Part shown: piece by piece, positions 1 through 8,278 of the stretch
Position numbering within the stretch: position 1 is the first letter of the stretch
How the letters are laid out: every line of letters starts with the position of its first letter
NCBI RefSeq assembly: GCF_000808575.1
Contig: NZ_JWLW01000066.1
Location: 427,247 to 491,246, forward strand
Direction of reading: 5' to 3'
Length of the DNA stretch: 64,000 nt
Origin: Alteromonas marina
Lineage (GTDB): Bacteria > Pseudomonadota > Gammaproteobacteria > Enterobacterales > Alteromonadaceae
Program-made: the position numbers and the translations under genes
The notes under the pieces: generated by a model
Told to the model about the DNA's origin: nothing
Seen by the model: the letters and a program-made list of their open reading frames with translations, nothing else
Database searches by the model: none

Positions 1-20
1 ATCAAAATTCATGACAGTTC

Positions 21-65
21 TCCTCCCTTAGGAGGATATCTGTTAACACATATTCAACATATACT
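21..65 (+). promoter_or_regulatory. pqqA promoter with palindromic operator candidate
   Basis: A perfect inverted repeat TCCTCC-CTTA-GGAGGA occupies 21-36. A -10-like hexamer TATACT begins at 60, exactly 39 bases after the start of the palindrome, and pqqA starts at 102. The same palindrome type, with the same 39-base spacing to AATACT, precedes the TonB receptor gene at 5475. The flanks are also shared (ATGACA upstream, ATAT downstream). I infer an activator site overlapping or adjoining the -35 region, probably for one of the LuxR-type regulators of this island. Confidence 0.6.
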
Positions 66-101
66 CAGTCATGCGTTTAATCATAAAGAAGAGGAACAAT
101 T

Positions 102-173
102 ATGTGGACTAAACCCCAATACACAGAAATGCGCCTTGGTTTTGAAGTAACTCTTTACATCAATAACCGCTAG
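102..173 (+). CDS. pqqA: PqqA, PQQ precursor peptide
   Basis: This is a 23-residue ORF beginning MWTKPQYTEMRLG and ending FEVTLYINNR. It carries the invariant Glu15 and Tyr19 (E-V-T-L-Y) that PqqE crosslinks and that become the carbon and nitrogen skeleton of pyrroloquinoline quinone. Length and sequence closely match the 23-residue PqqA peptides of gammaproteobacteria. The ribosome binding site is GAGGAAC, just upstream of the ATG. It heads the pqq cluster and is separated from pqqB by a strong hairpin, which fits the usual need for more precursor peptide than enzyme. Confidence 0.96.
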   Translation: MWTKPQYTEMRLGFEVTLYINNR

Positions 174-197
174 GCAACGCCCTCTGGGATGATGAAC

Positions 198-225
198 AAA
201 AAGGCTGCCGACGCAGCCTTTTTTT
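198..225 (+). terminator. Hairpin between pqqA and pqqB (attenuator)
   Basis: The stem GGCTGC (203-208) pairs with GCAGCC (213-218) around a four-base loop. It is extended by an A-run on the left pairing with a T-run on the right, so it has the form of an intrinsic terminator. Lying between pqqA and pqqB, it probably lets only part of transcription continue into pqqBCDE. A separate pqqB promoter is not evident in the 72 bases between the genes. Confidence 0.8.
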
Positions 226-245
226 ACTTGTAGTATGGAGTTGTT

Positions 246-1166
246 ATGCACGTATTGATTCTTGGTGCTGCCGCCGGGGGTGGATTTCCGCAATGGAACT
301 GCCACTGCCCAAATTGTAAGGGTTTACGCGAAGGTAAAATAAAGGCGAAAGGCAGAACACAGTCGAGCATTGCTGTCAGTAGCGATGGTAAAAATTGGGT
401 TCTCATTAATGCCTCCCCCGATTTAAGGGAGCAGATAAATAGCCACCCGCAGCTGTGGCCCGACGCCCATGTGTCTCGCGGCACACGCATAAGCGCAATT
501 GTGCTTACCGACAGTCAAATAGACCATACGACAGGCCTGCTAACATTGCGCGAAGGCTTACCCCTTCCCGTTTATTGTACCGATGTAGTGGCCGAAGACC
601 TAACCACCAGCTTCCCGCTTTTTACCGTATTAAAACACTGGCACGGCGGACTACAGCAGCATTCAATTAATACCGATTATCATAAACGCTTTGTACCCAA
701 AGGGGCAGAAGGACTGACTTTCCAACCGGTGGTATTAGAGTCTAATGCGCCCCCTTATTCGACATATCGCGACAACATTGTGCCGGGCAACAATATCGGC
801 CTGAAGATAACTGACGACACCACGGGCAAGGTGCTTTTTTACGCGCCGGGATGTATGCAGGCAAACGACACAGTAAAACAGGTGATGCGCGAATCTCACT
901 GCGTGCTATTTGACGGTACGCTGTGGGCCAATGAAGAAATGATAGATCACGGCTTTAGCAACAAGCTGGGCACTGATATGGGACACATGCCGGTTAATGG
1001 AAAGGGCGGAGCCATTGCGCTGCTAAATGAATTTAACGTTGAGCGTAAAGTACTTATTCATATCAACAACACAAATCGCGTGCTTGACGAAGACTCCAGT
1101 GCTTATCACAGCCTGTGTGAGCAAGGTATTGAATTGGCTTACGACGGTATGGAAATTGAGGTGTAG
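246..1166 (+). CDS. pqqB: PqqB, PQQ biosynthesis metallo-beta-lactamase-fold protein
   Basis: This 306-residue protein is the usual length for PqqB. It starts [19 protein letters not shown], the typical PqqB N-terminus, followed by a C-x-C-x2-C zinc site (Cys19, Cys21, Cys24). The MBL metal motif is degenerate, TDSQIDH at residues 88-94, as is normal for PqqB. PqqB acts on the PqqE-derived crosslinked intermediate, with tyrosine-ring hydroxylation as the proposed role, before the final PqqC step. The gap to pqqC is two bases, so the genes are co-translated. Confidence 0.95.
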   Translation: MHVLILGAAAGGGFPQWNCHCPNCKGLREGKIKAKGRTQSSIAVSSDGKNWVLINASPDLREQINSHPQLWPDAHVSRGTRISAIVLTDSQIDHTTGLLTLREGLPLPVYCTDVVAEDLTTSFPLFTVLKHWHGGLQQHSINTDYHKRFVPKGAEGLTFQPVVLESNAPPYSTYRDNIVPGNNIGLKITDDTTGKVLFYAPGCMQANDTVKQVMRESHCVLFDGTLWANEEMIDHGFSNKLGTDMGHMPVNGKGGAIALLNEFNVERKVLIHINNTNRVLDEDSSAYHSLCEQGIELAYDGMEIEV

Positions 1167-1168
1167 TA

Positions 1169-1924
1169 ATGACAGAACACGCATGGTCTAGACAAGAATT
1201 CGAACAAAAACTGAGAGAAAAAGGCGCTTACTACCATATTCATCACCCCTTTCATAAACGCATGAATGAAGGACACTGCAGCGTTGATGAAATTCAGGGC
1301 TGGGTGGCCAACCGACTGTATTATCAAATGGCGATACCGGTTAAAGACGCGGCAATTTTAGCGAATTGCGAAGAACAATCGGTTCGCAGAACCTGGATCC
1401 AACGAATAATCGATCATGATGGACGGGAAGGTGAAGACGGACTGGGCGGCATAGAAGCCTGGTTGCGGTTGGGCGAAGCGGTAGGCTTGGACCGCAGTGA
1501 ATTACTTGATGAAACCCACCTGTTACCAGCGGTTAAGTTTGCAGTAAATGCCTATGTGAATTTTGCCCGCCGCGCGTCGTGGGAAGAGGCTGCCTGCTCA
1601 TCGTTAACTGAAATGTTTGCCCCTGAAATACATCAAAGCCGATTAGATACCTGGCCTAGGCACTATACATGGATTGATAGTGAAGGCTTTACCTACTTTC
1701 AAATGCGGTTAAGCCAGGCGCGCCGTGATGTAGAGCATGGCCTGCAGATTACCCTTGACCACTTTGTTACCCGACAACAGCAAGAACATGCGCTCAATAT
1801 ACTGCAGTTCAAAATTGATATTTTGTGGAGCATTGCTGATGCCATTTGCTTTGCCTATGAATATAAGAGAAAGCCGTTTGATGGTATTGCCGACCAGCGG
1901 GTGTGCCATAAAGGGAGGTTTTAA
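1169..1924 (+). CDS. pqqC: PqqC, PQQ synthase (final oxidase)
   Basis: This 251-residue protein has the heme-oxygenase-like all-helical fold of PqqC and matches the family's normal length. Conserved stretches include [15 protein letters not shown] near residues 20-35 and WVANRLYYQ. The enzyme carries out the cofactor-free ring closure and eight-electron oxidation of AHQQ to PQQ. The stop codon overlaps the pqqD start by one base (TAATG), indicating translational coupling. Confidence 0.96.
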   Translation: MTEHAWSRQEFEQKLREKGAYYHIHHPFHKRMNEGHCSVDEIQGWVANRLYYQMAIPVKDAAILANCEEQSVRRTWIQRIIDHDGREGEDGLGGIEAWLRLGEAVGLDRSELLDETHLLPAVKFAVNAYVNFARRASWEEAACSSLTEMFAPEIHQSRLDTWPRHYTWIDSEGFTYFQMRLSQARRDVEHGLQITLDHFVTRQQQEHALNILQFKIDILWSIADAICFAYEYKRKPFDGIADQRVCHKGRF

Positions 1925-2313
1925 TGATGTCGAATTTACGATCGCAAACCGAGCACCACTTAGATGCTGATAGCGTCGGTGCTGATAACGTGGAAGATAA
2001 CATTGAAAATAGCAGCAGTCACAACAACGAGGGCGGCCGCACAAGAGACAAAACAGCTTCTTTAAATCCGCTTTTTCGCATGCAGTACGAGAAAGCTCAG
2101 GGTTGTTATGTTTTGTTGTTCCCCGAAGGAATGATCAAACTTAATCCTTCTGCGGCAGAAATTCTTCAGCGAGTAGATGGCAGCAATACGGAAAATGCCA
2201 TTTGTGCTGAGCTTCGCCAAGCGTTCCCTGATGCACCTGAAGATTTAGAAGAAGATGTTCATGCATTTCTGGTTCATGCCGAGCAAAAGAAGTGGATCCG
2301 CTATGACGAATAA
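1924..2313 (+). CDS. pqqD: PqqD, PqqA peptide chaperone
   Basis: The C-terminal 80 or so residues (from about residue 47, [10 protein letters not shown]) form a normal PqqD domain, which binds PqqA and presents it to the radical SAM enzyme PqqE. The first 45 residues are an unusual polar, Asn/Asp/Ser-rich extension, so the protein is 129 residues against roughly 90 for the family. An internal ATG at 2080 lies too far into the domain to be a good alternative start. The upstream TAATG coupling to pqqC supports the long form, although a later non-ATG start cannot be excluded. It overlaps pqqE by 11 bases. Confidence 0.92.
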   Translation: MMSNLRSQTEHHLDADSVGADNVEDNIENSSSHNNEGGRTRDKTASLNPLFRMQYEKAQGCYVLLFPEGMIKLNPSAAEILQRVDGSNTENAICAELRQAFPDAPEDLEEDVHAFLVHAEQKKWIRYDE

Positions 2314-3463
2314 TACAGACGTTGATTTACAAGCCGACGTACCAAATAGCGTAACGCCACCGCTGTGGCTCCTAGCCGAAATTACCTATCAGTGCCCATT
2401 GCATTGCCCCTATTGCTCTAACCCGGTAAACATGGAAGAAACATTTAACGAGCTCTCTACTGAGCACTGGGAGCGTGTGCTGCGTGAAGCGCGGGAAATG
2501 GGCGCCGTGCAATTGGGCTTTTCTGGCGGGGAGCCATTGCTTCGAAAAGACTTAGAGCACTTAGTCGCTTATGCGCGGGCTTTGGGTTTTTACACCAACT
2601 TGATCACCTCTGGCATTGGCATGACAGAAAAACGTATTGCCAAACTCAAAGAAGCCGGTCTTGACCACATTCAGCTGAGCTTTCAGGCAGCCAATGCTGA
2701 AGTCAACGACTTAATAGGCAACAAGCGTCACTCATTTGAACAAAAACTTAAAATTGCGAAGCTGGTAAAACAATACAACTACCCTATGGTGCTTAACTTC
2801 TGCATTACCGCGCAGAACATTCACGAAATAGAAGACGTGATGGCGCTCAGCGAGCAGCTAAACGCTGATTTTGTCGAGCTGGCTACCGTACAGTATTACG
2901 GCTGGGCCTATGAAAATAGAGACCATCTGTTACCTACCTCACAGCAGCTACAGGAAGCTGAGGCCGCAGTGAACCGCTATCGAGCGCAGCAAAACGGTAA
3001 AGGGCCAACCTTCATCTTTGTGTCGCCCGATTACTACGAATCTCGCCCTAAGGCGTGCATGAATGGCTGGGGCACAACGTTTTTAACCATAACACCAGAT
3101 GGTAGTGCCCTTCCGTGTCACAGTGCAAAGATATTGCCCCTTCGTTTTCCTAATGTGAAAGAACGCTCGTTGCACGATATTTGGCACCAAGACTTTAGCT
3201 TTAATCATTTCCGTGGCGATAGTTGGATGCCTTCGCCCTGTAGGGACTGCGATGAAAAAGATAAAGACTTTGGCGGCTGCCGATGTCAGGCCTACCTGCT
3301 AACAGGTGATATGTATAAGACGGATCCGGTTTGCAGCAAGTCGCCCGATCACCATTTGATGAAAGGCATTACCGATAAAGCAGGTACTGCACCGTCGAAG
3401 GCACTACAGTATCGGAAGGTGGAAAAGCCGATTCCCATTCTAGAAGTAAGTGCTACGAGGTAA
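2303..3463 (+). CDS. pqqE: PqqE, radical SAM peptide cyclase
   Basis: This 386-residue protein catalyses the carbon-carbon crosslink between Glu and Tyr of PqqA. The radical SAM cluster motif C-x3-C-x2-C is at Cys31, Cys35, Cys38 (CPLHCPYC), followed by the GGEP motif (SGGEPLLR). A C-terminal SPASM region carries further cysteines ([20 protein letters not shown]) for auxiliary iron-sulfur clusters. I chose the ATG at 2303, overlapping the pqqD stop, because it gives the typical length; an in-frame ATG at 2255 lies deep inside pqqD. The last codons and stop lie within a 14-bp tandem repeat. Confidence 0.95.
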   Translation: MTNNTDVDLQADVPNSVTPPLWLLAEITYQCPLHCPYCSNPVNMEETFNELSTEHWERVLREAREMGAVQLGFSGGEPLLRKDLEHLVAYARALGFYTNLITSGIGMTEKRIAKLKEAGLDHIQLSFQAANAEVNDLIGNKRHSFEQKLKIAKLVKQYNYPMVLNFCITAQNIHEIEDVMALSEQLNADFVELATVQYYGWAYENRDHLLPTSQQLQEAEAAVNRYRAQQNGKGPTFIFVSPDYYESRPKACMNGWGTTFLTITPDGSALPCHSAKILPLRFPNVKERSLHDIWHQDFSFNHFRGDSWMPSPCRDCDEKDKDFGGCRCQAYLLTGDMYKTDPVCSKSPDHHLMKGITDKAGTAPSKALQYRKVEKPIPILEVSATR

Positions 3464-3516
3464 GCGCTACGAGACAAGTAATACGAAATAAGTGCGCTGC
3501 GATAAGTACTAAACCA
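3447..3516 (+). repeat. Five degenerate 14-bp tandem repeats across the pqqE stop
   Basis: Consecutive 14-mers at 3447, 3461, 3475, 3489 and 3503 read taagtgctacgagg, taagcgctacgaga, caagtaatacgaaa, taagtgcgctgcga and taagtactaaacca. The first two differ at only two positions and later copies drift. The second copy supplies the TAA stop of pqqE. The array lies between pqqE and the peptidase gene and probably arose by replication slippage; I see no coding role beyond the last four PqqE residues. Confidence 0.7.
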
Positions 3517-3551
3517 AAAGAGATACCGTTAAACCGCAATGATAAAAGTGT

Positions 3552-5354
3552 ATGTCTGAATTTCATTTCATTGATGCCGGCTCTGGGTCAAAAGTGCATA
3601 GCGTTGTTTTTGCGCTAAAAACCCCTGCAGCAGGCCACACTGGGTTGTCGCACTTAGCTGAGCACATGAGCTTTCGACGCTCTCACCAATACCCAACTGC
3701 CCACGAGCTTTTTACGGCCAATACACTTCTGCCTGTTACTATTAACGCTACCACACTCGCCGAGTACACCTTCTTTTTCGCTTCGTCTGAAAAAGCGAAC
3801 GTGCTGCTTGATGCTGTAAATTACCTGTACTGTGGCCTGCTTAACCGGGATTACGGTACCGATGAGGTTATCTTAGAGCGTGACGGGGTTATCTTTAACG
3901 AGCTCGCCATGCTAGAGGTAAACAGCGACTATGCATTAAACGCCGCTATTCGATTAACCGATACCAATAAAAATGCCTATCAACACGCGGGGGGTTTTAC
4001 ACAAACCATAGGCAGCAACAGCATTCAAGCGCTTCAAGACTACAAACGCCAGTGGTATCAGCCAAGCAATATCACCACGCTGGTTTATAGTAATTCAGCC
4101 CACTTTTTTGAGCAGTGCAAGGAGGTTGTTACAGCCGTGAGCGAAGAAATAGCCCTGAGCGCAATGAAAGCCCTGAGCGCTGAAACAGCCTTGAGCGAGA
4201 AAGCAGCTTTGAGCGAAGAATCAACACTGAACAGGAACGCTGCACTGAGTCAGCACTCATCTCAACGTGAACACTCACATTTAGACAAAGAAGCCTCTCT
4301 TGATGTGCCAACGACAAAAGGCGAAAACGAATCAATAAGACATGTATTAACCTGGTGGTTTCCTCAGTGCTTTTTAAATGGTTTACTACAGCAAGAAGCA
4401 ACACTTAGCACCGTAGCAGGCCTTAAAAACACTTTATTTATCGACCCCGAAATCAATCAACAAGGTAACTTTGCAATTCGCCTCGTCACAAACGAAGCGA
4501 TGAAGGAAGTAGCAAGCGAGCTTTCGATAGAAGCACTTCCAAAGCTTTCACAAAATCTGACACATAAGCTCGTGAGCGATGATTATGATAAAAGGCTGCG
4601 ACAACTAAAACATGTGGTATCCGCGTGTCTTGCCTCATTTGATATTAGACCTTCAAAGCCGACGCCAGACACTGATAAACACGCAGAAGGTGTGGGGGCG
4701 GCTATTCGCTATTTTGCACAACTAACAGATGCGTTGGGTTCGAACGAGGGTGCCGCCAAAGATTGTGCCACCAAAAGCGCTTATTTAGCGAGTGCTAATA
4801 AGGTATCGCACTCCTATTTGGGGGCTCTACCTTCACCAGAAAAGTCAGTCGCTCGCGAGCGGATTAGAAAGGCACGTAAGGGATTTTCCGCGCAGGCCAG
4901 TGCCTCCAATAGCGAACAGTCACGTTTAATACCGCGTCTTACCTCTAAATACCGACATTTTATTGCGTTAGAGCACTTGCCTGCACTTCCACGTTTATTG
5001 CGGCCACTCGCCAACAATACCACCAATTTGAAACGCTTTAACGCTGAACACATTGCTTCGCACTTTACGCCGTTTTCCATCCAATCGCCCTCAACAACTC
5101 TAGAGTCGGCCTCTCCAAATTCGGCTTCTGGTTATTTGGCCTCACACTGGGTGTATCGCATCGCGTTCTATCAACAGTCAAGACTACAAGCGGTGCTGGC
5201 ACACCACCGTTTCTGGCAACCAAGAACCTCGGGAGAATGCTACGCACTAGGCGCTGCAACCTATGAAAATAACCTTTTTCTATTTGGTGCCAGCGATACA
5301 AATATCACAGAGCGTGAAAACTGGTGTCATAAGGTTTTATCGATGCTCTCGTAG
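3552..5354 (+). CDS. M16-family zinc peptidase in the pqqF position
   Basis: The N-terminal half has the inverted zinc motif H-x2-E-H (His34, Glu37, His38 in TGLSHLAEHM). About 80 residues later an acidic segment (DGVIFNELAMLE) could provide the third zinc ligand. The surrounding sequence (TGLSHLAEHM, then a YP motif and TxAEYTFFFAS) reads more like the presequence-protease (M16C) branch than typical PqqF. At 600 residues it is shorter than PqqF (about 760) or PreP (about 970), and the C-terminal part is divergent. A hexapeptide repeat interrupts it near residue 200. By position it probably trims the crosslinked PqqA peptide. The ribosome binding site is weak. Confidence 0.75.
   Translation: MSEFHFIDAGSGSKVHSVVFALKTPAAGHTGLSHLAEHMSFRRSHQYPTAHELFTANTLLPVTINATTLAEYTFFFASSEKANVLLDAVNYLYCGLLNRDYGTDEVILERDGVIFNELAMLEVNSDYALNAAIRLTDTNKNAYQHAGGFTQTIGSNSIQALQDYKRQWYQPSNITTLVYSNSAHFFEQCKEVVTAVSEEIALSAMKALSAETALSEKAALSEESTLNRNAALSQHSSQREHSHLDKEASLDVPTTKGENESIRHVLTWWFPQCFLNGLLQQEATLSTVAGLKNTLFIDPEINQQGNFAIRLVTNEAMKEVASELSIEALPKLSQNLTHKLVSDDYDKRLRQLKHVVSACLASFDIRPSKPTPDTDKHAEGVGAAIRYFAQLTDALGSNEGAAKDCATKSAYLASANKVSHSYLGALPSPEKSVARERIRKARKGFSAQASASNSEQSRLIPRLTSKYRHFIALEHLPALPRLLRPLANNTTNLKRFNAEHIASHFTPFSIQSPSTTLESASPNSASGYLASHWVYRIAFYQQSRLQAVLAHHRFWQPRTSGECYALGAATYENNLFLFGASDTNITERENWCHKVLSMLS
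4152..4259 (+). repeat. Six 18-bp in-frame repeats (ALSxxx hexapeptide) in the peptidase gene
   Basis: Six consecutive 18-base units encode ALSAMK, ALSAET, ALSEKA, ALSEES, TLNRNA and ALSQHS. Units two to four are nearly identical at the DNA level (GCCCTGAGC or GCTTTGAGC followed by nine variable bases). The repeat forms a polar, probably helical or flexible linker between the catalytic M16 domain and the rest of the protein. Confidence 0.8.
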
Positions 5355-5396
5355 GGAATTCGGGAAAAAACACTGCTACCAATTTATGACACTTCC

Positions 5397-5441
5397 TCCC
5401 CCTTAAGGAGGATATTTTTAGGGAATGGTTAGGGCAATACT
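5397..5441 (+). promoter_or_regulatory. TonB receptor promoter with palindromic operator candidate
   Basis: TCCCCCTTAAGGAGGA (5397-5412) matches the pqqA palindrome at 13 of 16 positions. A -10-like AATACT begins 39 bases after its start, the same spacing as at pqqA. ATGACA precedes both sites and ATAT follows both. The downstream gene starts at 5475. This is the strongest evidence in the sequence that the receptor is co-regulated with PQQ synthesis. Confidence 0.6.
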
Positions 5442-5474
5442 TAAAACATAAATAATAACTACACAGCCAAGACC

Positions 5475-7997
5475 ATGCCTACACGTAAATCTTTGCAATG
5501 CCCAATAGAAAAGCCTGCTGACAGCCCCTCGAAAAGCGAGCCACAATTTGAAGCTACGCCGGCTTTTACAACTAGAACCCCTTTGGTATTTACTGTCATC
5601 GCCAGCGCGGTAGCCGCTGTATGTAACACCGTTGCAGCAGCGAATAATGCATTCGAGCACTACGAGGTCATAGAGGTACAAGGAGTCACCTCCCTTAATG
5701 CTAATGGCAACAACTCTGCCGTATTTGGTAACGTTCAGACACTCACTCAAGACGACATTGAAGGGAGCGTCAACCGTTCACTACCGGAGCTACTCAAAAC
5801 TCAGCTGGCAAGCGTGAACCTAAACGATGTTCAAAACAATCCGTTCCAACCCGATCTGCAATACCGCGGGTTTACTGCCTCTCCGCTACTTGGTCTACCT
5901 CAGGGCATTTCGGTGTACTTGAACGGTGGTCGGGTTAATGAAGCGTTTGGCGACACTGTGCATTGGGACCTCATGCCTCTAGATGCTATAGATACCGTTT
6001 CTTTGTACTCTGGTTCAAACCCTCTGTTTGGGCAAAACACGCTAGGCGGCGCCCTTGCTCTAAGAACGAAAACAGGGTTTAGCTTCAACGCCAATGAAAT
6101 AGATTTACAGGCTGGACAATTCGGCCAGAAAGCCGCGTCTGTAGAATCAGGTGGTCATAACGATCACTGGGCGTATTATGTGAACCTGAATCACTATGAG
6201 GAAGATGGCTGGCGCGACTATTCGCCATCTGAAGTGCAGCAAGTATTTACATCGCTTGCCTATAAAAGTGACAAAATGCATCTCGACATGAACCTGTTTA
6301 TGGCCGATAACGAGTTACTCGGCAATGGTGCATCTCCTATTGAACTGCTGGATATTGAAGGAAGAGAAGCGGTCTACACCCACCCCGATCAGACCAACAA
6401 CGAACTTACGCACGTTAATATAACCGGTGATTTCGTTTTAACTGACACCTTATCTTTAACCGCCAATATTTTTTATCGCGACACACAAACTCAATCAATC
6501 AACGGCGATGACAGTGATTTTGGTGCCTGCCAGTTCGCTGATGGACGCGTAACACTGTGTGAATTTGAAAATGATGACGACGATGATGATGATCCGCTTG
6601 ATAGTGATGATGATGGCGACGACGATGATGACGATGATTTGCCTGTTGTAGGAGAAGGCGACGATATAGAGGCGGTTGAATTTATTGGCTTTGATGACGA
6701 CATCGCGCTTGCCGAAATATCAGATGTGGACGCAGATGAACTTGATGGAACATACAATACGGGCCGCACAGACGCCAAAGCTACTGGGTTATCGTTTCAG
6801 CTAGCAAAACAATATGCCTTAAGCGGCTTCAGTTCAGAGTTAATTGTTGGTGCCAGCTACACCAAAGGAGATGTTAACTACGCCGCTGATACTACATTTG
6901 GTATTTTGGAAAACGAATCTGCACAAGACTCACGCACCGTTTTACCCATCGAAGGGCTCATGGCACAAGAAGCCAGGGTTAGATTAGATGTAGACACCAC
7001 CGCATGGTCGCTATTTTTCATGAATAGTACACAGCTCTCTTCAGCCGTATCACTCAATCTTGGTGGACGTTTTAACCGAGACCATATTGTTATGGAAGAC
7101 CTGATTGATGACGGTGAAGGTTCATTGGACGGCAATCACCGTTTTACCCAATTTAACCCAGCGGTAGGTGCAGACATTACTATTGATGAGCAAAGCCAGT
7201 TGAATCTTGCAATCAGCCAGTCTTCAAGAACGCCAAGCCCAGCAGAGTTAAGCTGTGCAGATGAAGACGACCCGTGCCGCTTACCGAACGGTTTTGTGGC
7301 CGATCCTCCTCTTGATCAGGTGGTCACCCAAACTATTGAAGCGAACTACACCACACGCATTGATAACATCGACGTGATGCTAAATGTTTTTCACAGTAGA
7401 AGTAAGGATGACATTATCTTCCAACAAGCAGGCTCTGTTGCCTCTCGCGGATACTTTATTAACGTTGATGAAACCCAGCGTCAGGGCGTTGAATTCAGCG
7501 TAGGCTCAACGTGGGAAAAACTAACCTACCGGTTAAACTACAACTATCTTAACGCAACCTACGAATCGACATTCACGTCGTTTAGCCCCTTTAACCCTCA
7601 GGGGCCGGATCGGGTCGTAACGCCAGGTGACAAAATTCCAGGCCAGCCAGAGCATCTAGTCAAGCTCTATGCAGATTACGCCTTAACGGATAAAGCGCGT
7701 TTGGGGGCAGAAGTTATTTCAGCATCTAGTCAGTACTTTAGGGGCGATGAGGCTAACGAAAATGAAAAGATTGACGGATACGTTATTGCAAACATTTATG
7801 CATCGTACCGTTTCAACGACACATTTACCGCATCGCTACGTGTGAACAATGTGTTCGACAAAGACTATGAAACCTTTGGCACGTATGGCGAGGCTGATGA
7901 GGTATTAGAAGACATTTATCCCGACGTAGAAGGTGCAGAGTTCGTGGGCCCCGCACAACCGCGAATGGTCAGTGTAAATCTAAAAGCGAGATTCTAA
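5475..7997 (+). CDS. TonB-dependent outer-membrane receptor with Asp-rich segment
   Basis: This 840-residue receptor has an N-terminal extension of about 35 residues, a hydrophobic export segment (residues 36-58), a plug domain (about 65-200, with QYRGFTASPLLGLPQGISVY and SNPLFGQNTLGGALALRTK) and a beta-barrel ending in KARF, the terminal Phe signature of outer-membrane barrels. Residues 367-388 contain 18 Asp among 22 residues, including a DxDxDGxxD loop (Asp376 to Asp384), probably in an extracellular loop. Placement after pqq and the shared operator suggest a substrate tied to PQQ enzymes. Candidates are a lanthanide or calcium chelate or PQQ itself; this is inference. Confidence 0.9.
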   Translation: MPTRKSLQCPIEKPADSPSKSEPQFEATPAFTTRTPLVFTVIASAVAAVCNTVAAANNAFEHYEVIEVQGVTSLNANGNNSAVFGNVQTLTQDDIEGSVNRSLPELLKTQLASVNLNDVQNNPFQPDLQYRGFTASPLLGLPQGISVYLNGGRVNEAFGDTVHWDLMPLDAIDTVSLYSGSNPLFGQNTLGGALALRTKTGFSFNANEIDLQAGQFGQKAASVESGGHNDHWAYYVNLNHYEEDGWRDYSPSEVQQVFTSLAYKSDKMHLDMNLFMADNELLGNGASPIELLDIEGREAVYTHPDQTNNELTHVNITGDFVLTDTLSLTANIFYRDTQTQSINGDDSDFGACQFADGRVTLCEFENDDDDDDDPLDSDDDGDDDDDDDLPVVGEGDDIEAVEFIGFDDDIALAEISDVDADELDGTYNTGRTDAKATGLSFQLAKQYALSGFSSELIVGASYTKGDVNYAADTTFGILENESAQDSRTVLPIEGLMAQEARVRLDVDTTAWSLFFMNSTQLSSAVSLNLGGRFNRDHIVMEDLIDDGEGSLDGNHRFTQFNPAVGADITIDEQSQLNLAISQSSRTPSPAELSCADEDDPCRLPNGFVADPPLDQVVTQTIEANYTTRIDNIDVMLNVFHSRSKDDIIFQQAGSVASRGYFINVDETQRQGVEFSVGSTWEKLTYRLNYNYLNATYESTFTSFSPFNPQGPDRVVTPGDKIPGQPEHLVKLYADYALTDKARLGAEVISASSQYFRGDEANENEKIDGYVIANIYASYRFNDTFTASLRVNNVFDKDYETFGTYGEADEVLEDIYPDVEGAEFVGPAQPRMVSVNLKARF

Positions 7998-8054
7998 TCA
8001 GATAGCAGTTGTTACCACACGCGCTTTTATCCACACAAAAGCTGAACAAAAATC

Positions 8055-8096
8055 AAAAAAACGCGACTTACTTTTTCACAGTAGTCGCGTTTTTTA
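8055..8096 (+). terminator. Terminator after the TonB receptor gene
   Basis: ACGCGAC (8061-8067) plus TAC (8069-8071) pair with GTA-GTCGCGT (8081-8090), leaving one bulged base, and the hairpin is followed by a run of six T residues. It lies 60-100 bases after the receptor stop codon. Confidence 0.8.
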
Positions 8097-8278
8097 TGAT
8101 TTTTACATTTAATTTTCCCGCTACTAAAGAAGGAGATTAACACGCCTTACGGCCGATGGTTCAAAATTCAATAGAACCTATTATCAATTTACTGGACACC
8201 GAAAGTATTAAAACCAGTCAAAAATAAAAACAAAAAGCCACTGTAATTAATCAACACTACCAAAATTGGGACAGTAAA

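Noticed and set aside
21..36. AGGAGG inside the pqqA-upstream palindrome as a ribosome binding site
   Set aside because: The nearest in-frame use would be about 65 bases away; the symmetry and the similar sites elsewhere fit an operator better.
4129..4404. Antisense ORF over the hexapeptide repeat
   Set aside because: Produced by the 18-bp repeats; no independent signals.
6491..6778. Antisense Ser-rich ORF of 95 codons
   Set aside because: It is the complementary reading of the GAT/GAC run in the TonB receptor gene, which yields Ser codons; no ribosome binding site or family signature.
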